Shown here in pieces: positions 9,238 through 17,441 of a stretch of 64,000 nt of DNA; positions within the stretch are counted from its first letter, which is position 1; the number at the start of each line of letters is the position of its first letter. Position numbers and translations under genes: made by a program. A model generated the notes under the pieces. It did not search any database and had not been told where the DNA came from. It saw nothing but the letters and a program-made list of their open reading frames with translations. Source of the DNA: Actinoplanes philippinensis (GTDB lineage Bacteria > Actinomycetota > Actinomycetes > Mycobacteriales > Micromonosporaceae); contig NZ_FONV01000005.1 in the NCBI RefSeq assembly GCF_900113015.1, forward strand, positions 186,001 through 250,000, given 5' to 3'.

Positions 9238-9666
9238 ATGGTGCGACGATGGAGCGTGGCGGCCCTGGCCGCTCTCTGCGGTGTGCTGATCGCGGCCGCC
9301 CGGTTCGGCGACGGCGCGCCCGGCACGGCCGCCCTGCTGCTGGGCGCGTTCCTGGTGCTCGCCTTCGTGCTGTCGCCGCTCGCGTTCCCCCGGGCCGCCG
9401 CGGAGGACGACCGCCCGGTCGTCTACTGGCGGCCGGGCTGCGTCTTCTGTCTCCGGCTGCGGGCCCGTCTCGGCGCCGACGCGGACCGGTTGCGCTGGGT
9501 CGACATCTGGCAGGACCCGTCCGCGGCCGCCGCGGTCCGGGAGATCACCGGCGGCGACGAGACCGTGCCGACCGTGGTGATCAACGGCCGGGGCCACGTG
9601 AACCCCGACCCGTCCTGGCTGCGCGACCAGATCGTGCCGGCCGCGCCCGGCGCCACTCAGGCCTGA
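9238..9666 (+). CDS. Membrane-anchored mycoredoxin/glutaredoxin-like protein
   Basis: A 142-residue protein with two N-terminal hydrophobic segments (residues ~5-20 and ~30-50) followed by a glutaredoxin fold. The active site is CVFC in VYWRPGCVFCLRLR (about residues 68-78), with the cis-Pro loop TVPTVVING and a mycoredoxin-like VNPDPSWL. Actinomycetes use mycothiol, and mycoredoxins reduce mycothiol mixed disulfides. The membrane anchor suggests action near the membrane, with topology undecided. Its last 10 bp overlap the convergent small Cys-rich gene. Confidence 0.8.
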   Translation: MVRRWSVAALAALCGVLIAAARFGDGAPGTAALLLGAFLVLAFVLSPLAFPRAAAEDDRPVVYWRPGCVFCLRLRARLGADADRLRWVDIWQDPSAAAAVREITGGDETVPTVVINGRGHVNPDPSWLRDQIVPAAPGATQA

Positions 9667-9911
9667 ACCAGCTGCCCGTCGGTCCACCGCAGGAACCGGT
9701 CGAACAGCTCCGTCGGCGGCCCCGGTGGCAGCTCGGTCATGGCCCGGTCCAGATGCCCCCACATGTACATGGTCAGCATCACCCGATCCGCACCATCCGA
9801 CAGGGACGCGCGCGCCGGGGCGCACGGCCACGGGTCACCGCACGCCCGGCACTCCCACGACGGCCGTTCACAGACATGCTCTGCATCACTCTGAGTAACC
9901 GACTTGCTCAC
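9657..9911 (-). CDS. Small conserved Cys-cluster protein (84 aa)
   Basis: An 84-residue protein with HVCERPSWECRACGDPWPCAPAR in its first third: one His and four Cys spaced as C-x6-C-x2-C-x5-C, a plausible zinc site. The rest is a short helical region ending RWTDGQLVQA. Similar small proteins are widespread in actinomycetes and carry inconsistent names, so no role is claimed. The start is GTG at 9911. The 3' end overlaps the convergent mycoredoxin-like gene. Confidence 0.7.
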   Translation of the reverse strand: MSKSVTQSDAEHVCERPSWECRACGDPWPCAPARASLSDGADRVMLTMYMWGHLDRAMTELPPGPPTELFDRFLRWTDGQLVQA

Positions 9912-10051
9912 TGAACGACACTCCCTCGCGTTGCGCGCGGTCCCGCCCCGTAGTACTCCCCACAGGCGCGAAAGGTTCGATCCACACGGGATTTGCCAGT
10001 GCCGCTATGGTCTGACTCAGTCGATACGGACCATCACGGAAGGCAACCGGC

Positions 10052-10366
10052 GTGACGAACCAGCAGCCCGCGATGAACACCGGACCCAACATCCTCCTGC
10101 GCGGCGCCGCCGTCGCGGTCCTGGGCGTCGCCGTCCTCGCTTTCGCCGTCCTCGCGGTCATCGATCCGGCATCGCTGATCAGCCTGGCGCCGGACTGGTT
10201 CGGCGAACCGGGCGCCGCCTCGATCCTGGCCGGCCTCGGCCTCGCCGGCCTCATGGCGGGCCTGCTCTACAAGGCCGTCCGCGAGGGCAATCGCGGCCAC
10301 GAACAGCTGGCGACGTGGCTGACCCTGGCGGCGCTGCTGATCGTCCCGATCTTCTCGATGGTCTGA
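10052..10366 (+). CDS. Small membrane protein, three predicted spans
   Basis: A 104-residue protein starting at GTG 10052 with GGAAGG about 8 bp upstream. After a polar start (TNQQPAMNTGPN) there are three hydrophobic segments, at roughly 14-36, 56-72 and 84-103. No family is recognised. It is monocistronic, between the Cys-cluster gene and a convergent hypothetical gene. Confidence 0.65.
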   Translation: MTNQQPAMNTGPNILLRGAAVAVLGVAVLAFAVLAVIDPASLISLAPDWFGEPGAASILAGLGLAGLMAGLLYKAVREGNRGHEQLATWLTLAALLIVPIFSMV

Positions 10367-10549
10367 TTCAGCGGTACGGCCACACCTCCCGAACCGCAGC
10401 ACCCCGATCCCCGCCTCCGGCGGCTACCGCCGGCATCCCCGCCGCCCCTCGCGCGGTGCCGTCGCCACCTCGCGCCGGCACTGCCGCCGCCCCTCCCGTG
10501 GCGCGTTTTCCGTCGCCTAGTGCCGCGGTCGACGCTCTCAATTCGCGGC

Positions 10550-11209
10550 TCATCCGGAAATCGGCTCGAATCCGTTCTCCGCGGCCGGACCGAGGTCGTG
10601 GATCTCGCCCGCGCCGCTGACCGTGAGAACGTGATTCCGCCGTGTCCGTGCCGCGAATTCCGCCCACTGCCCGCTCCCCCATTCACCGGGATCCCGCGGA
10701 TCGATGTCCGCACAGGCCGGCGAAACGACCAGCCGGATCACGTGCACCACGTTGTCGCGCACCTCGATCCGCCACCGGTCGTCCTCCTCGTCACCCTCCG
10801 CCGTGATCACCCCGTTGAGCACGTGATCGCAGGTGAAGTACTCGAACACCGCCGGCCGGAACCACGAGCCCGGCACCTCGCCGCGGATCTCCGCCCCCGG
10901 CGCCAGAAACGTCTCCACCAGATAGGCGAGCCAGATCTCCGCGTCGTAGAACTTCTCCACGCCGTTCCAGATCAACGCGTCACCAGCGGCCGTCGGCACC
11001 CATTTGCACCAATATCCGGGATGCTCCGGACCGGGTTCCCGTCCGCCGTACATCGCCCCGGGCGCCAACCCGTTTCCGCTGACCGCATAGGGGCCCGCAT
11101 CACGTGATTCGTGCCGCGTCTCAGCGAATCGATCGAGGTATTCCACCTCATGTGGATTCAGCGGGGGAACAATGGCCACCTGCCCCGTGAACTCGGTGTT
11201 GTAGCCCAC
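10550..11209 (-). CDS. Conserved hypothetical protein beginning GYNTEFTG
   Basis: A 219-residue soluble protein starting at GTG 11209 with GGAGGA five bases upstream. It opens VGYNTEFTGQV, contains PEHPGYWCKWVP and FYDAEIWLAYLVETFLAPG in the middle, and a beta-rich stretch IRGEVPGSWFRPAVFEYFTCDH. Proteins with this opening occur in actinobacteria and some phages without assigned function, and I do not recognise a catalytic motif. It may be co-transcribed downstream of malate synthase and the citrate-lyase-like gene, 21 bp away. Confidence 0.7.
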   Translation of the reverse strand: MGYNTEFTGQVAIVPPLNPHEVEYLDRFAETRHESRDAGPYAVSGNGLAPGAMYGGREPGPEHPGYWCKWVPTAAGDALIWNGVEKFYDAEIWLAYLVETFLAPGAEIRGEVPGSWFRPAVFEYFTCDHVLNGVITAEGDEEDDRWRIEVRDNVVHVIRLVVSPACADIDPRDPGEWGSGQWAEFAARTRRNHVLTVSGAGEIHDLGPAAENGFEPISG

Positions 11210-11230
11210 TACCGTCCTCCACTGCTGGTC

Positions 11231-12367
11231 TCAGGCCAGGCTGGTCAACTGCTCCCGTGGGAACCCGGCGTCGGTCAGAGCCCCGCAGTCGAGGCCGCGC
11301 AGCAGATAGCCGGCGAGCGCGCGGGCGGTGGCCGGCTCGTCGGCGATGCCGCTGTCCTGCCGGTCCAGGTATCGCCGCAGGCGTGTGACGGCGGCGTCCC
11401 GCCCGTCCCGGAAGAACTCGTAGGTCGCCGCATACCGGGTCGCCAGCTGTGCCGGATGCAGGTCCCAGCCCTGGTAGTAGCCACGCTCCAGGGACCGGCG
11501 CACCAGTCGCCGATGCAGCTGCCAGGCGGCGTGCACGTCGGCGGTGTCACCGACAGGGAGGACGTTGGTGGACCCGTCGGACAGGCGCACCCCGGTCTGG
11601 GCGGCGGCGGCCTGCATCACCGCCTTCGCGTAGTCGGCGGCCGGATGCTCCATCGACTGGTAGGCGGCGGCCACCCCGGCGGCGGCGCTGTAGTCGTAGG
11701 TGCCGTAGTGCAGCCCCGTGCACCGGCCGGCGGCCGTGGTGATCAGGCGCGCGACGGTCGCGGTCCCGTCGGCGGCGAGCACTGCCGACGGCAGCTCGAC
11801 CTGGATCTCGAAGGTGAGAACGCCGGCGCTCAGGCCGTACGACCGTTCGAGTTTCTCGCAGAGGGTGACCATCGCGGCGACCTGGTCGCCACCGCTGACC
11901 TTGGGCAGCGTGATGGTGAAATGGTCCTGGTAGTTGTCGAGGAAGAGGTCGAGGGTGCGCAGCGAGCGGCGGCGGGTCGCGGCCTCCAGGGATTTGATCC
12001 GCAGGCCGAGGAACGGTGGCCGCGGGCCGTCGGCGAGGATCGTGGCGGCTTTGCGGACGGCCGCGTCCTCCTGGTCGTCGTCGCGGACGCCGTAGCCGTC
12101 CTCGAAGTCGACGCGCAGGTCCTCGATCGGCTCGGCGGCGAGTTTGGCGCGGACCGCCGGGTCGGGCCAGGGGAAGTCGTGGCGGTCCATCGTGTCGAGG
12201 GCGATGCCGCCCCAGTCGCGGAAGCCGTCGAGGCGGTCGGCCGGGACGTAGACGGTGTGGACCGGCTGCCGGCCTGGACGTTCACCCGGGTAGCGGGCCT
12301 GCAGGAACGCGTCGTGCGCGGCGAGCCCGGCGTCGATCTCGTCGTAGTCGTCCTCGTTCAGGCGCAA
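11231..12367 (-). CDS. HpcH/HpaI aldolase / citrate lyase beta-like protein (DUF6986 type)
   Basis: A 378-residue TIM-barrel protein of the CitE-like group. Visible features are VHTVYVPAD, DLRVDFEDGYG (acidic metal-binding strand), GLRIKSLEA, LPKVSGGDQVAAM, FEIQVELPSAV and CTGLHYGTYDYSA. The start is TTG at 12367, supported by GGAAGGG 6-7 bp upstream and by family alignment. It lies 58 bp downstream of malate synthase on the same strand. By family it should act on a CoA thioester or a keto-acid aldol; acting on the same glyoxylate/malyl metabolism as AceB is my inference. Confidence 0.85.
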   Translation of the reverse strand: MRLNEDDYDEIDAGLAAHDAFLQARYPGERPGRQPVHTVYVPADRLDGFRDWGGIALDTMDRHDFPWPDPAVRAKLAAEPIEDLRVDFEDGYGVRDDDQEDAAVRKAATILADGPRPPFLGLRIKSLEAATRRRSLRTLDLFLDNYQDHFTITLPKVSGGDQVAAMVTLCEKLERSYGLSAGVLTFEIQVELPSAVLAADGTATVARLITTAAGRCTGLHYGTYDYSAAAGVAAAYQSMEHPAADYAKAVMQAAAAQTGVRLSDGSTNVLPVGDTADVHAAWQLHRRLVRRSLERGYYQGWDLHPAQLATRYAATYEFFRDGRDAAVTRLRRYLDRQDSGIADEPATARALAGYLLRGLDCGALTDAGFPREQLTSLA

Positions 12368-12425
12368 CGTCGGCCCTTCCTCGCTAGGGTCGGTGCGGCC
12401 GGGCCGGACCCGGCCGCACCGTGGC

Positions 12426-13973
12426 TCAGTCGATGGAGTCGTAGGCGGCCGTGGTCAGGAAGTCGGCGAAGTCGTCGGCCAGGGCGACCCGCTCGAACAG
12501 CTTGCGCGCGTCGTCGTAGCGGCCCGCTGTCCAGGCCTCGTCGCCGATGGTCTCGCGGATCTTCGCGAGCTCCTCGTCCTCGATCCGCCCGACCAGTTCG
12601 GCGGTGATCGGGGTGCCGTCCTCGAGCTTCACGCCGTTGTGGATCCACTGCCAGACCTGGGACCGGGAGATCTCCGCGGTGGCGGCGTCCTCCATCAGGT
12701 TGTGGATCGCCACTGCGCCGTTGCCGCGCAGCCACGCCTCCAGATACTGCAGGGCCACGTTGACGTTGTTGTGCAGCCCGGCCCGGGTGACCGCGCCGCC
12801 GGTCCCGGCCACGTGCAGCAGGTCACCGGCGTCGACCGCGACGTCCGGCCGCTTCTTGTCCACCTGGTTCGGTTTGTCGCCGAGCACTCGATCGAAGATC
12901 TCCCGGCAGACCGGCACCAGGTCGGGGTGGGCCACCCAGGAGCCGTCGAACCCGTCGCCGGCCTCGCGCTCCTTGTCCTCGCGGACCTTGGTCAGGGCCA
13001 CCTCGTTGACCGCCGGGTCACGACGGCTGGGGATGAACGCGGCCATGCCGCCCATCGCGAACGCCCCACGCCTGTGGCAGGTGGAGACGAGCAGCTCCGA
13101 GTAGGCCCGCATGAACGGCGCCGTCATGGTCACCGCGGCCCGGTCCGGAAGGATCATGGTGGGGTTGTCGCGGAAGTACTTGATGATGCTGAACAGGTAG
13201 TCCCAACGGCCGGCGTTGAGACCGGAGATGTGCGGGCGCAGGGCATACAGGATCTCCTCCATCTCGAACGCGGCCGGGATGGTCTCGATCAGGACGGTGG
13301 CCCGGATGGTGCCGACCGGGACACCCGTCTTCTCCTGGGCGTAGGTGAAGACGTCGTTCCACAGCTCGGCTTCCTTGTGGGACTCCATCTTCGGCAGGTA
13401 GAAGTAGGGACCGCTGCCCCTGCTGATCAGCTCGGCAGCGTTGTGGAAGAAGTAGAGGCCGAAGTCGACCAGCGCGCCGACGGCCGGCTCGCCGTCCACC
13501 GGCAGGTGCCGCTCGTCGAGGTGCCAGCCACGCGGCCGCATCACGATCGTCGGGTACGGCCCGCCGTTCAGCTCGTACGTCTTCTTCTCGGTCGTCAGCG
13601 TGATCGTGCGGCGGATCGCGTCATACAGGTTCTGCTGGCCGTCGACCACGTTCGACCAGTGCGGGGTGTTCGCGTCCTCGAGGTCGGCCAGCCACACCTT
13701 CGCGCCCGAGTTCAGCGCGTTGATCGTCATCTTCCGCTCGGTGGGGCCGGTGATCTCGACCCGCCGGTCCCGCAGGTCGGCGGGGGCGGGCGGCGCGGAC
13801 CACTCGGCGGCGCGGATGTCCGCCGTCTCGGCCAGGAAGCCGAGCGTGGCTCCGGCCGCGATCTCCGCGCGACGCGTGGCACGCGCCTGGAGGAGCTCGT
13901 TACGGCGAGGCCGGAATCGCCGGTTCAGGTCGGCGACGAACGCCACGGCCTCGTCGGACAGGATCTCGGTCAT
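12426..13973 (-). CDS. aceB: Malate synthase A
   Basis: A 515-residue malate synthase that condenses glyoxylate and acetyl-CoA to malate. Markers are [77 protein letters not shown] with the catalytic Glu, [11 protein letters not shown] and GMAAFIP. The length matches the AceB type rather than the longer GlcB type. No isocitrate lyase is near. The neighbours make purine-derived glyoxylate the likely substrate source. The ATG at 13973 has an AGAGGA 10 bp upstream. Confidence 0.95.
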   Translation of the reverse strand: MTEILSDEAVAFVADLNRRFRPRRNELLQARATRRAEIAAGATLGFLAETADIRAAEWSAPPAPADLRDRRVEITGPTERKMTINALNSGAKVWLADLEDANTPHWSNVVDGQQNLYDAIRRTITLTTEKKTYELNGGPYPTIVMRPRGWHLDERHLPVDGEPAVGALVDFGLYFFHNAAELISRGSGPYFYLPKMESHKEAELWNDVFTYAQEKTGVPVGTIRATVLIETIPAAFEMEEILYALRPHISGLNAGRWDYLFSIIKYFRDNPTMILPDRAAVTMTAPFMRAYSELLVSTCHRRGAFAMGGMAAFIPSRRDPAVNEVALTKVREDKEREAGDGFDGSWVAHPDLVPVCREIFDRVLGDKPNQVDKKRPDVAVDAGDLLHVAGTGGAVTRAGLHNNVNVALQYLEAWLRGNGAVAIHNLMEDAATAEISRSQVWQWIHNGVKLEDGTPITAELVGRIEDEELAKIRETIGDEAWTAGRYDDARKLFERVALADDFADFLTTAAYDSID

Positions 13974-14049
13974 CGTTGACGATTCCTCTCAGTGTGGTTA
14001 CTCCCCCGTACCGTAATCGAGCATTATTCATGGTCCTTCCCCGTGACGG

Positions 14050-15393
14050 TCAGGAGGTCGCCATCAGCCTGCGGTGCGCTCGCCGGGCCCGGGCGGTCAG
14101 CGTGTCGGCGTCGGCGTTGACCAGCTCGCCCCGCTCGACGATCGGGCGGCCACCGACCAAGGCCAGCTCCACCCGGGCCGGTGGGCCGAAGACCAGCGCC
14201 GCGACCTTGTCGTCGATGCCCTCGTGCCCCAGGCCGTCCAGCCGCCACATCACCAGGTCGGCCAGTTTGCCCGGCTCCAGCGAGCCGATGTCGTCCTGCC
14301 GGCCCAGACAGCGGGCCCCGCCGATGGTGCCCAGCCGCAACGCCTCACGCGCGCCAAACGACCGGGGACCCTGCCGCTGCCGGGCCGTGTAGAGCGCCTG
14401 CCGCAGCTCGGCGCCCAGATGTGACACCTCCTGCGAGGCCGCGCCGTCCACCCCGAGGCCCACCGGCACACCGTGGTCCAGCAGCTCACGCACCCGGGCC
14501 GCTCCGGTGCCGAGCCGGGCGTTCGAACTCGGGCAGTGCGCCACCCCGGTGCCGGTGCTCCCCAGCTTGGCGATCGCCGAGTCGTCCAGGTGCACCCCGT
14601 GGGCCAGCCAGACGTCGTCGCCGAGCCAGCCGACGCGCTCCGCGTACTCCACCGGGGTGCAGCCGAACTGTTTGAGGCAGAACTCCTCCTCGTCGTCGGT
14701 CTCGGCGAGATGGGTGTGCAGGCGGACCCCCTTGCGCCGGGCCAGCACCGCCGCCTCCTCCATGAGGCGGGTGGTGACCGAGAACGGCGAGCAGGGCGCC
14801 ACCGCGATCTGCAGCATCGACTCCGGCGACGGATCGTGCCAGCGGTCGATCGCCGCCTCGGTGGCCGCGAGCGCCTCGTCGGTGTCCTCGACCACGTGGT
14901 CCGGTGGCAGGCCGCCGTCCTTGCGGCTCAGGTCCATCGAGCCGCGGGTCGGGTGGAACCGCAGACCGATCGACCGGGCCGCCTCGATCTCGGCGGCCAG
15001 CACGTCACCGCCGTCACGGGGGAACACGTAGTGGTGGTCCATGCTCGTGGTGCAGCCGGACAGCGCCAGCCAGCCCAGCCCCGCGCCGGCCGCGGCGCCC
15101 ACGATCTCGGCGTCCAGCCGGCCCCAGATCGGGTAGAGCGTGGTGAGCCAGCCGAACAACGTCTCGTCCAGCGCCAGGCCACGCGTCGCCCACTGGTAGA
15201 GGTGATGGTGGGTGTTGACCAGGCCGGGGGTGATCAGGCAGCCGGTGCCGTCGCGCCGCTCCCCGGGCAGGCCGGACTCGCCCGGCCCCACCGCGACGAT
15301 GCGCCCGTCGTCGCCGATCACCACATGACCGGTCGGGAACTCGGTGCCGGCCTCGTCGACCGTCGCGATCGCCGCGTTCTCGATGATGATCAC
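14050..15393 (-). CDS. 8-oxoguanine deaminase-like amidohydrolase
   Basis: A 447-residue amidohydrolase of the guanine / 8-oxoguanine / S-adenosylhomocysteine deaminase group. Metal and substrate residues appear in GLVNTHHHLYQW, CTTSMDHHYVFP, LHTHLAETDDEE, WLAHGVHLDD and GLGVDGAASQ. The DHHYVFP and AETDDEE segments are those typical of 8-oxoguanine deaminases. That reaction yields urate, which is the substrate of the enzyme encoded directly upstream. GTG 15393 is chosen because it gives a 4-bp GTGA overlap with the uricase stop; GTG 15402 is the alternative. Specificity among guanine, 8-oxoguanine and related rings cannot be proven from sequence. Confidence 0.82.
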   Translation of the reverse strand: MIIIENAAIATVDEAGTEFPTGHVVIGDDGRIVAVGPGESGLPGERRDGTGCLITPGLVNTHHHLYQWATRGLALDETLFGWLTTLYPIWGRLDAEIVGAAAGAGLGWLALSGCTTSMDHHYVFPRDGGDVLAAEIEAARSIGLRFHPTRGSMDLSRKDGGLPPDHVVEDTDEALAATEAAIDRWHDPSPESMLQIAVAPCSPFSVTTRLMEEAAVLARRKGVRLHTHLAETDDEEEFCLKQFGCTPVEYAERVGWLGDDVWLAHGVHLDDSAIAKLGSTGTGVAHCPSSNARLGTGAARVRELLDHGVPVGLGVDGAASQEVSHLGAELRQALYTARQRQGPRSFGAREALRLGTIGGARCLGRQDDIGSLEPGKLADLVMWRLDGLGHEGIDDKVAALVFGPPARVELALVGGRPIVERGELVNADADTLTARARRAHRRLMATS

Positions 15394-16250
15394 AGCCACC
15401 ACTCCGCGGTCGCGGCGGGAGCGTCGTCCCGGATCACACTGCCCTCGATCAACCCGTACGGCCGGTCACCGGCGATGAACACCTCGCCCGGGTTCTCCAG
15501 CCCGAACGGGGACAGGTCGGCCAGGTAGTGATGCTTGTTCGGCAGGGCGAGCCGCACCTCGGCGATCTCCGGGCGCTCTTCCAGCACCCGGGCGCCCATC
15601 GCGTAGAGGGTCTGCTGCAACGAGTAGCTGTACGTCCCGGCGAACGCCGTCACCAGCGCGTCCAGGGCGCCCTCGTGCGACGCCGCCCAGTCGGTGTCGT
15701 CGCCGGCGTGGCGCCAGCGGGCGTCCACGGCCGTCGCCAGGATCCGGTCGGTCGTCGGTTTCAAGGTCGTGTAGCCGTCCTCGACGAAACCGTGGAACTC
15801 CGAATCCGCCGAATTCAGCAGCACCAGCCCGGACACCCCGGAGACCACCTGCGCCGACTCGCTCGTCACGGTGACCACCGTGGTACGCACGTGATCGCCC
15901 CGCCGGCGGAACGAGTGCGGGCCCAGCCTGTCCCACCCGAACGACTCGATCGACACCCTCGCGGCGTGGACCTGTGGCTGGGTGGCCACGAAGTGCCTGG
16001 CCAGGAGCAGGGCGAACACCTCGGGCTCGCCGGCGCCGTGCTCCTTGGCGAACGCGTACACCGTGTTCTTCATCGTGTCGGTCGGCAGGACACCGGAGTT
16101 GTCGCCGGTCAGGTGCGTCGCGGTCAGGTCGCCGGAGAGCGCGATGCTGACGTTGAAATCCACCAGGCCGTGCGTATCGCCGTCCCGGTGCACCCGCACC
16201 AGACGGGTCTCCGCCTTGCCGTAACGGTTCGGTCCGAGCACGATCCCCAA
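15390..16250 (-). CDS. uox: Urate oxidase (uricase)
   Basis: A 286-residue cofactor-free uricase that oxidises urate to 5-hydroxyisourate. Recognisable segments are LGPNRYGKAETRLVRV, the active-site Lys/Thr region TGDNSGVLPTDTMKNTVYAFAKEH, LLNSADSEFHGFVEDGYTTL, and LALPNKHHYLADLSPFG. The start is TTG at 16250, seven bases after the uraH stop, which matches the N-terminus of the family; a downstream GTG would remove conserved residues. The stop overlaps the deaminase start. It is third in the uraD-uraH-uox-deaminase operon. Confidence 0.95.
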   Translation of the reverse strand: MGIVLGPNRYGKAETRLVRVHRDGDTHGLVDFNVSIALSGDLTATHLTGDNSGVLPTDTMKNTVYAFAKEHGAGEPEVFALLLARHFVATQPQVHAARVSIESFGWDRLGPHSFRRRGDHVRTTVVTVTSESAQVVSGVSGLVLLNSADSEFHGFVEDGYTTLKPTTDRILATAVDARWRHAGDDTDWAASHEGALDALVTAFAGTYSYSLQQTLYAMGARVLEERPEIAEVRLALPNKHHYLADLSPFGLENPGEVFIAGDRPYGLIEGSVIRDDAPAATAEWWL

Positions 16251-16256
16251 CGGTCG

Positions 16257-16616
16257 TCAGCTCCCTCGGTAGGTGGTGTAGCCGTACCGGCTCAGCAGCA
16301 GCGGCACGTGATAGTGGCGATTCGGGTCGTGGACGTGGAAGGCGACGGTGATCTCCGGGAAGAAGCAGTCGCCGCCCAGGTAGGGCTCGACGTAGAAGAA
16401 CAGTCGATAGCCGCCGGCCTGCCACTCGTGCAGCGCCACCTCGTAGCGCAGGCGGCCGTCGCCGTCGGTACGCCCCTCGGCGATGGTGCTCCAGCCGTCC
16501 GAGTCGCGGCGTTCCAGCCGCACGTAGACGTCCCTCGCCGGGTCGCCGGTCACCGTGTCCAGGATGTGCGTCGAGATCCGGGCGTGAAAGGCCGCGGCCA
16601 CACCGTCAGAGGGCAT
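16257..16616 (-). CDS. uraH: 5-hydroxyisourate hydrolase (transthyretin-like)
   Basis: A 119-residue transthyretin-like hydrolase that converts 5-hydroxyisourate to OHCU. It has ISTHILDTVTGDPA with the catalytic His, a central RTDGDGRLRYEV, and the family hallmark C-terminus YRGS. Length is standard. Its start lies inside the uraD coding sequence (11-bp overlap), indicating translational coupling. It sits between the decarboxylase that follows in the pathway and the uricase that precedes it. Confidence 0.96.
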   Translation of the reverse strand: MPSDGVAAAFHARISTHILDTVTGDPARDVYVRLERRDSDGWSTIAEGRTDGDGRLRYEVALHEWQAGGYRLFFYVEPYLGGDCFFPEITVAFHVHDPNRHYHVPLLLSRYGYTTYRGS

Positions 16617-17112
16617 CGAGCACCCGCTCCAGCCGGAGCCGCGCGATCTTGCCCAGCTCGTCCGTCACGATCGCCTGCTCGGCGGCCTCGTCGTTACCGA
16701 GACGCTCGCGGGCCGCGGCCAGGATCTCGGCCTGCGAACGGCCACTCGCGAAGATCAGGAAGACGTGCCCGAACCGGTCCTCGTACGCCCTGTTCGCCGC
16801 GACCAGCTCGGCCTTGGTCGTGTCGTCGGCGGTCTGCGCGGCCGCCGACTGCTCGGCCCGCGACCAGGCGGCCTCCTGGGAGTCACCGGCGGCCCGCTCA
16901 CCGATCCGGGGGTGGGCGGACAGCCCCTGCAGCACCTCGGGCCAGGTCAGCTCACGGCTCGCGGTGCCGGCCGCGGCGAGAACGCCGGCCCGGTCAGCGA
17001 ACGGTCTACCGGCGGCGACGGCCGCACCCCAGGCGGGCGCCGCACAGCAGGCGAGCAGCTCGGCCTCCAGACGCTCCGCGGGCAGAGCGTTGAAGGAATC
17101 CACCGCACCCAT
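16606..17112 (-). CDS. uraD: OHCU decarboxylase
   Basis: A 168-residue 2-oxo-4-hydroxy-4-carboxy-5-ureidoimidazoline decarboxylase, which gives S-allantoin. Family motifs are FNALPAERLEAEL at the start, LSAHPRIGE with the catalytic His, and YEDRFGHVFLIFASGRS. It is the first gene of the urate operon. The region upstream is the DnaA-box-bearing intergenic stretch shared with the divergent helicase gene, so any promoter for the operon lies next to those boxes. Confidence 0.96.
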   Translation of the reverse strand: MGAVDSFNALPAERLEAELLACCAAPAWGAAVAAGRPFADRAGVLAAAGTASRELTWPEVLQGLSAHPRIGERAAGDSQEAAWSRAEQSAAAQTADDTTKAELVAANRAYEDRFGHVFLIFASGRSQAEILAAARERLGNDEAAEQAIVTDELGKIARLRLERVLDAL

Positions 17113-17241
17113 CGGTCACCCCCTCGTCGATGTCGATCAGTCAAGCAGGCACGAACCGCGCCTCGCACGAACGGACGGAAGAATTAACAAGCGCCACCCT
17201 GCCACGAATCCGGGCCGGAAATCTCGCCGTCGCTCCAGGGC

Positions 17242-17250
17242 TGTGGACAA
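17242..17250 (-). promoter_or_regulatory. DnaA box 1
   Basis: TGTGGACAA, the exact reverse complement of the actinomycete DnaA box TTGTCCACA. Confidence 0.7.
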
Positions 17251-17289
17251 CGCGCCGAGCAGCGCAGACCGGCGTTCTGCCGCCCGTCC

Positions 17290-17298
17290 TGTGGACAA
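17290..17298 (-). promoter_or_regulatory. DnaA box 2
   Basis: A second exact TGTGGACAA, 48 bp from the first and in the same orientation. Confidence 0.7.
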
Positions 17299-17353
17299 CC
17301 GCCCCGAACGCACCGCGACCTCGCCGTTATCGACCGGTGATCGCGCCGTTTCC

Positions 17354-17362
17354 TCGTCCACA
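17354..17362 (+). promoter_or_regulatory. DnaA box 3 (opposite orientation)
   Basis: TCGTCCACA, one base from TTGTCCACA and within the degenerate Streptomyces DnaA-box consensus. It has the opposite orientation to the other three. Confidence 0.55.
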
Positions 17363-17394
17363 GAAGCACGGAGACCGATCGGGGATGGCGCCAG

Positions 17395-17403
17395 TGTGGA
17401 CAA
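17395..17403 (-). promoter_or_regulatory. DnaA box 4
   Basis: A third exact TGTGGACAA, about 40 bp upstream of the proposed helicase start. Confidence 0.7.
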
Positions 17404-17441
17404 CCGCGTGGGCCGCCGCCGGGATGGGCCAGACTGGGCGC

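Larger units (their letters stand above)
17113..17441. other. Divergent intergenic region (uraD / hrpB) with DnaA-box cluster
   Basis: 329 bp without a credible gene. It contains four DnaA-box matches between 17242 and 17403 and a relatively A/T-rich patch near 17175-17195 (gaattaacaag). Open frames crossing it look like read-through extensions of the helicase frame. Confidence 0.75.

Noticed and set aside
10367..10549. Possible gene in the gap after the three-span membrane protein
   Set aside because: Frames here are Pro/Arg/Ala-rich without ribosome binding sites; I see nothing else in it.
13940..14030. Small upstream ORF (starting MNNARLRYGG) before aceB
   Set aside because: It has an AAGGA before its ATG, but it runs out of frame deep into aceB without a natural stop and shows no conservation that I can judge.
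17130..17441. N-terminal extension of the HrpB frame
   Set aside because: The extension has no conserved sequence, contains the DnaA boxes and lacks a ribosome binding site; the family begins near LIPVGSLPDLPVRPVLPE.
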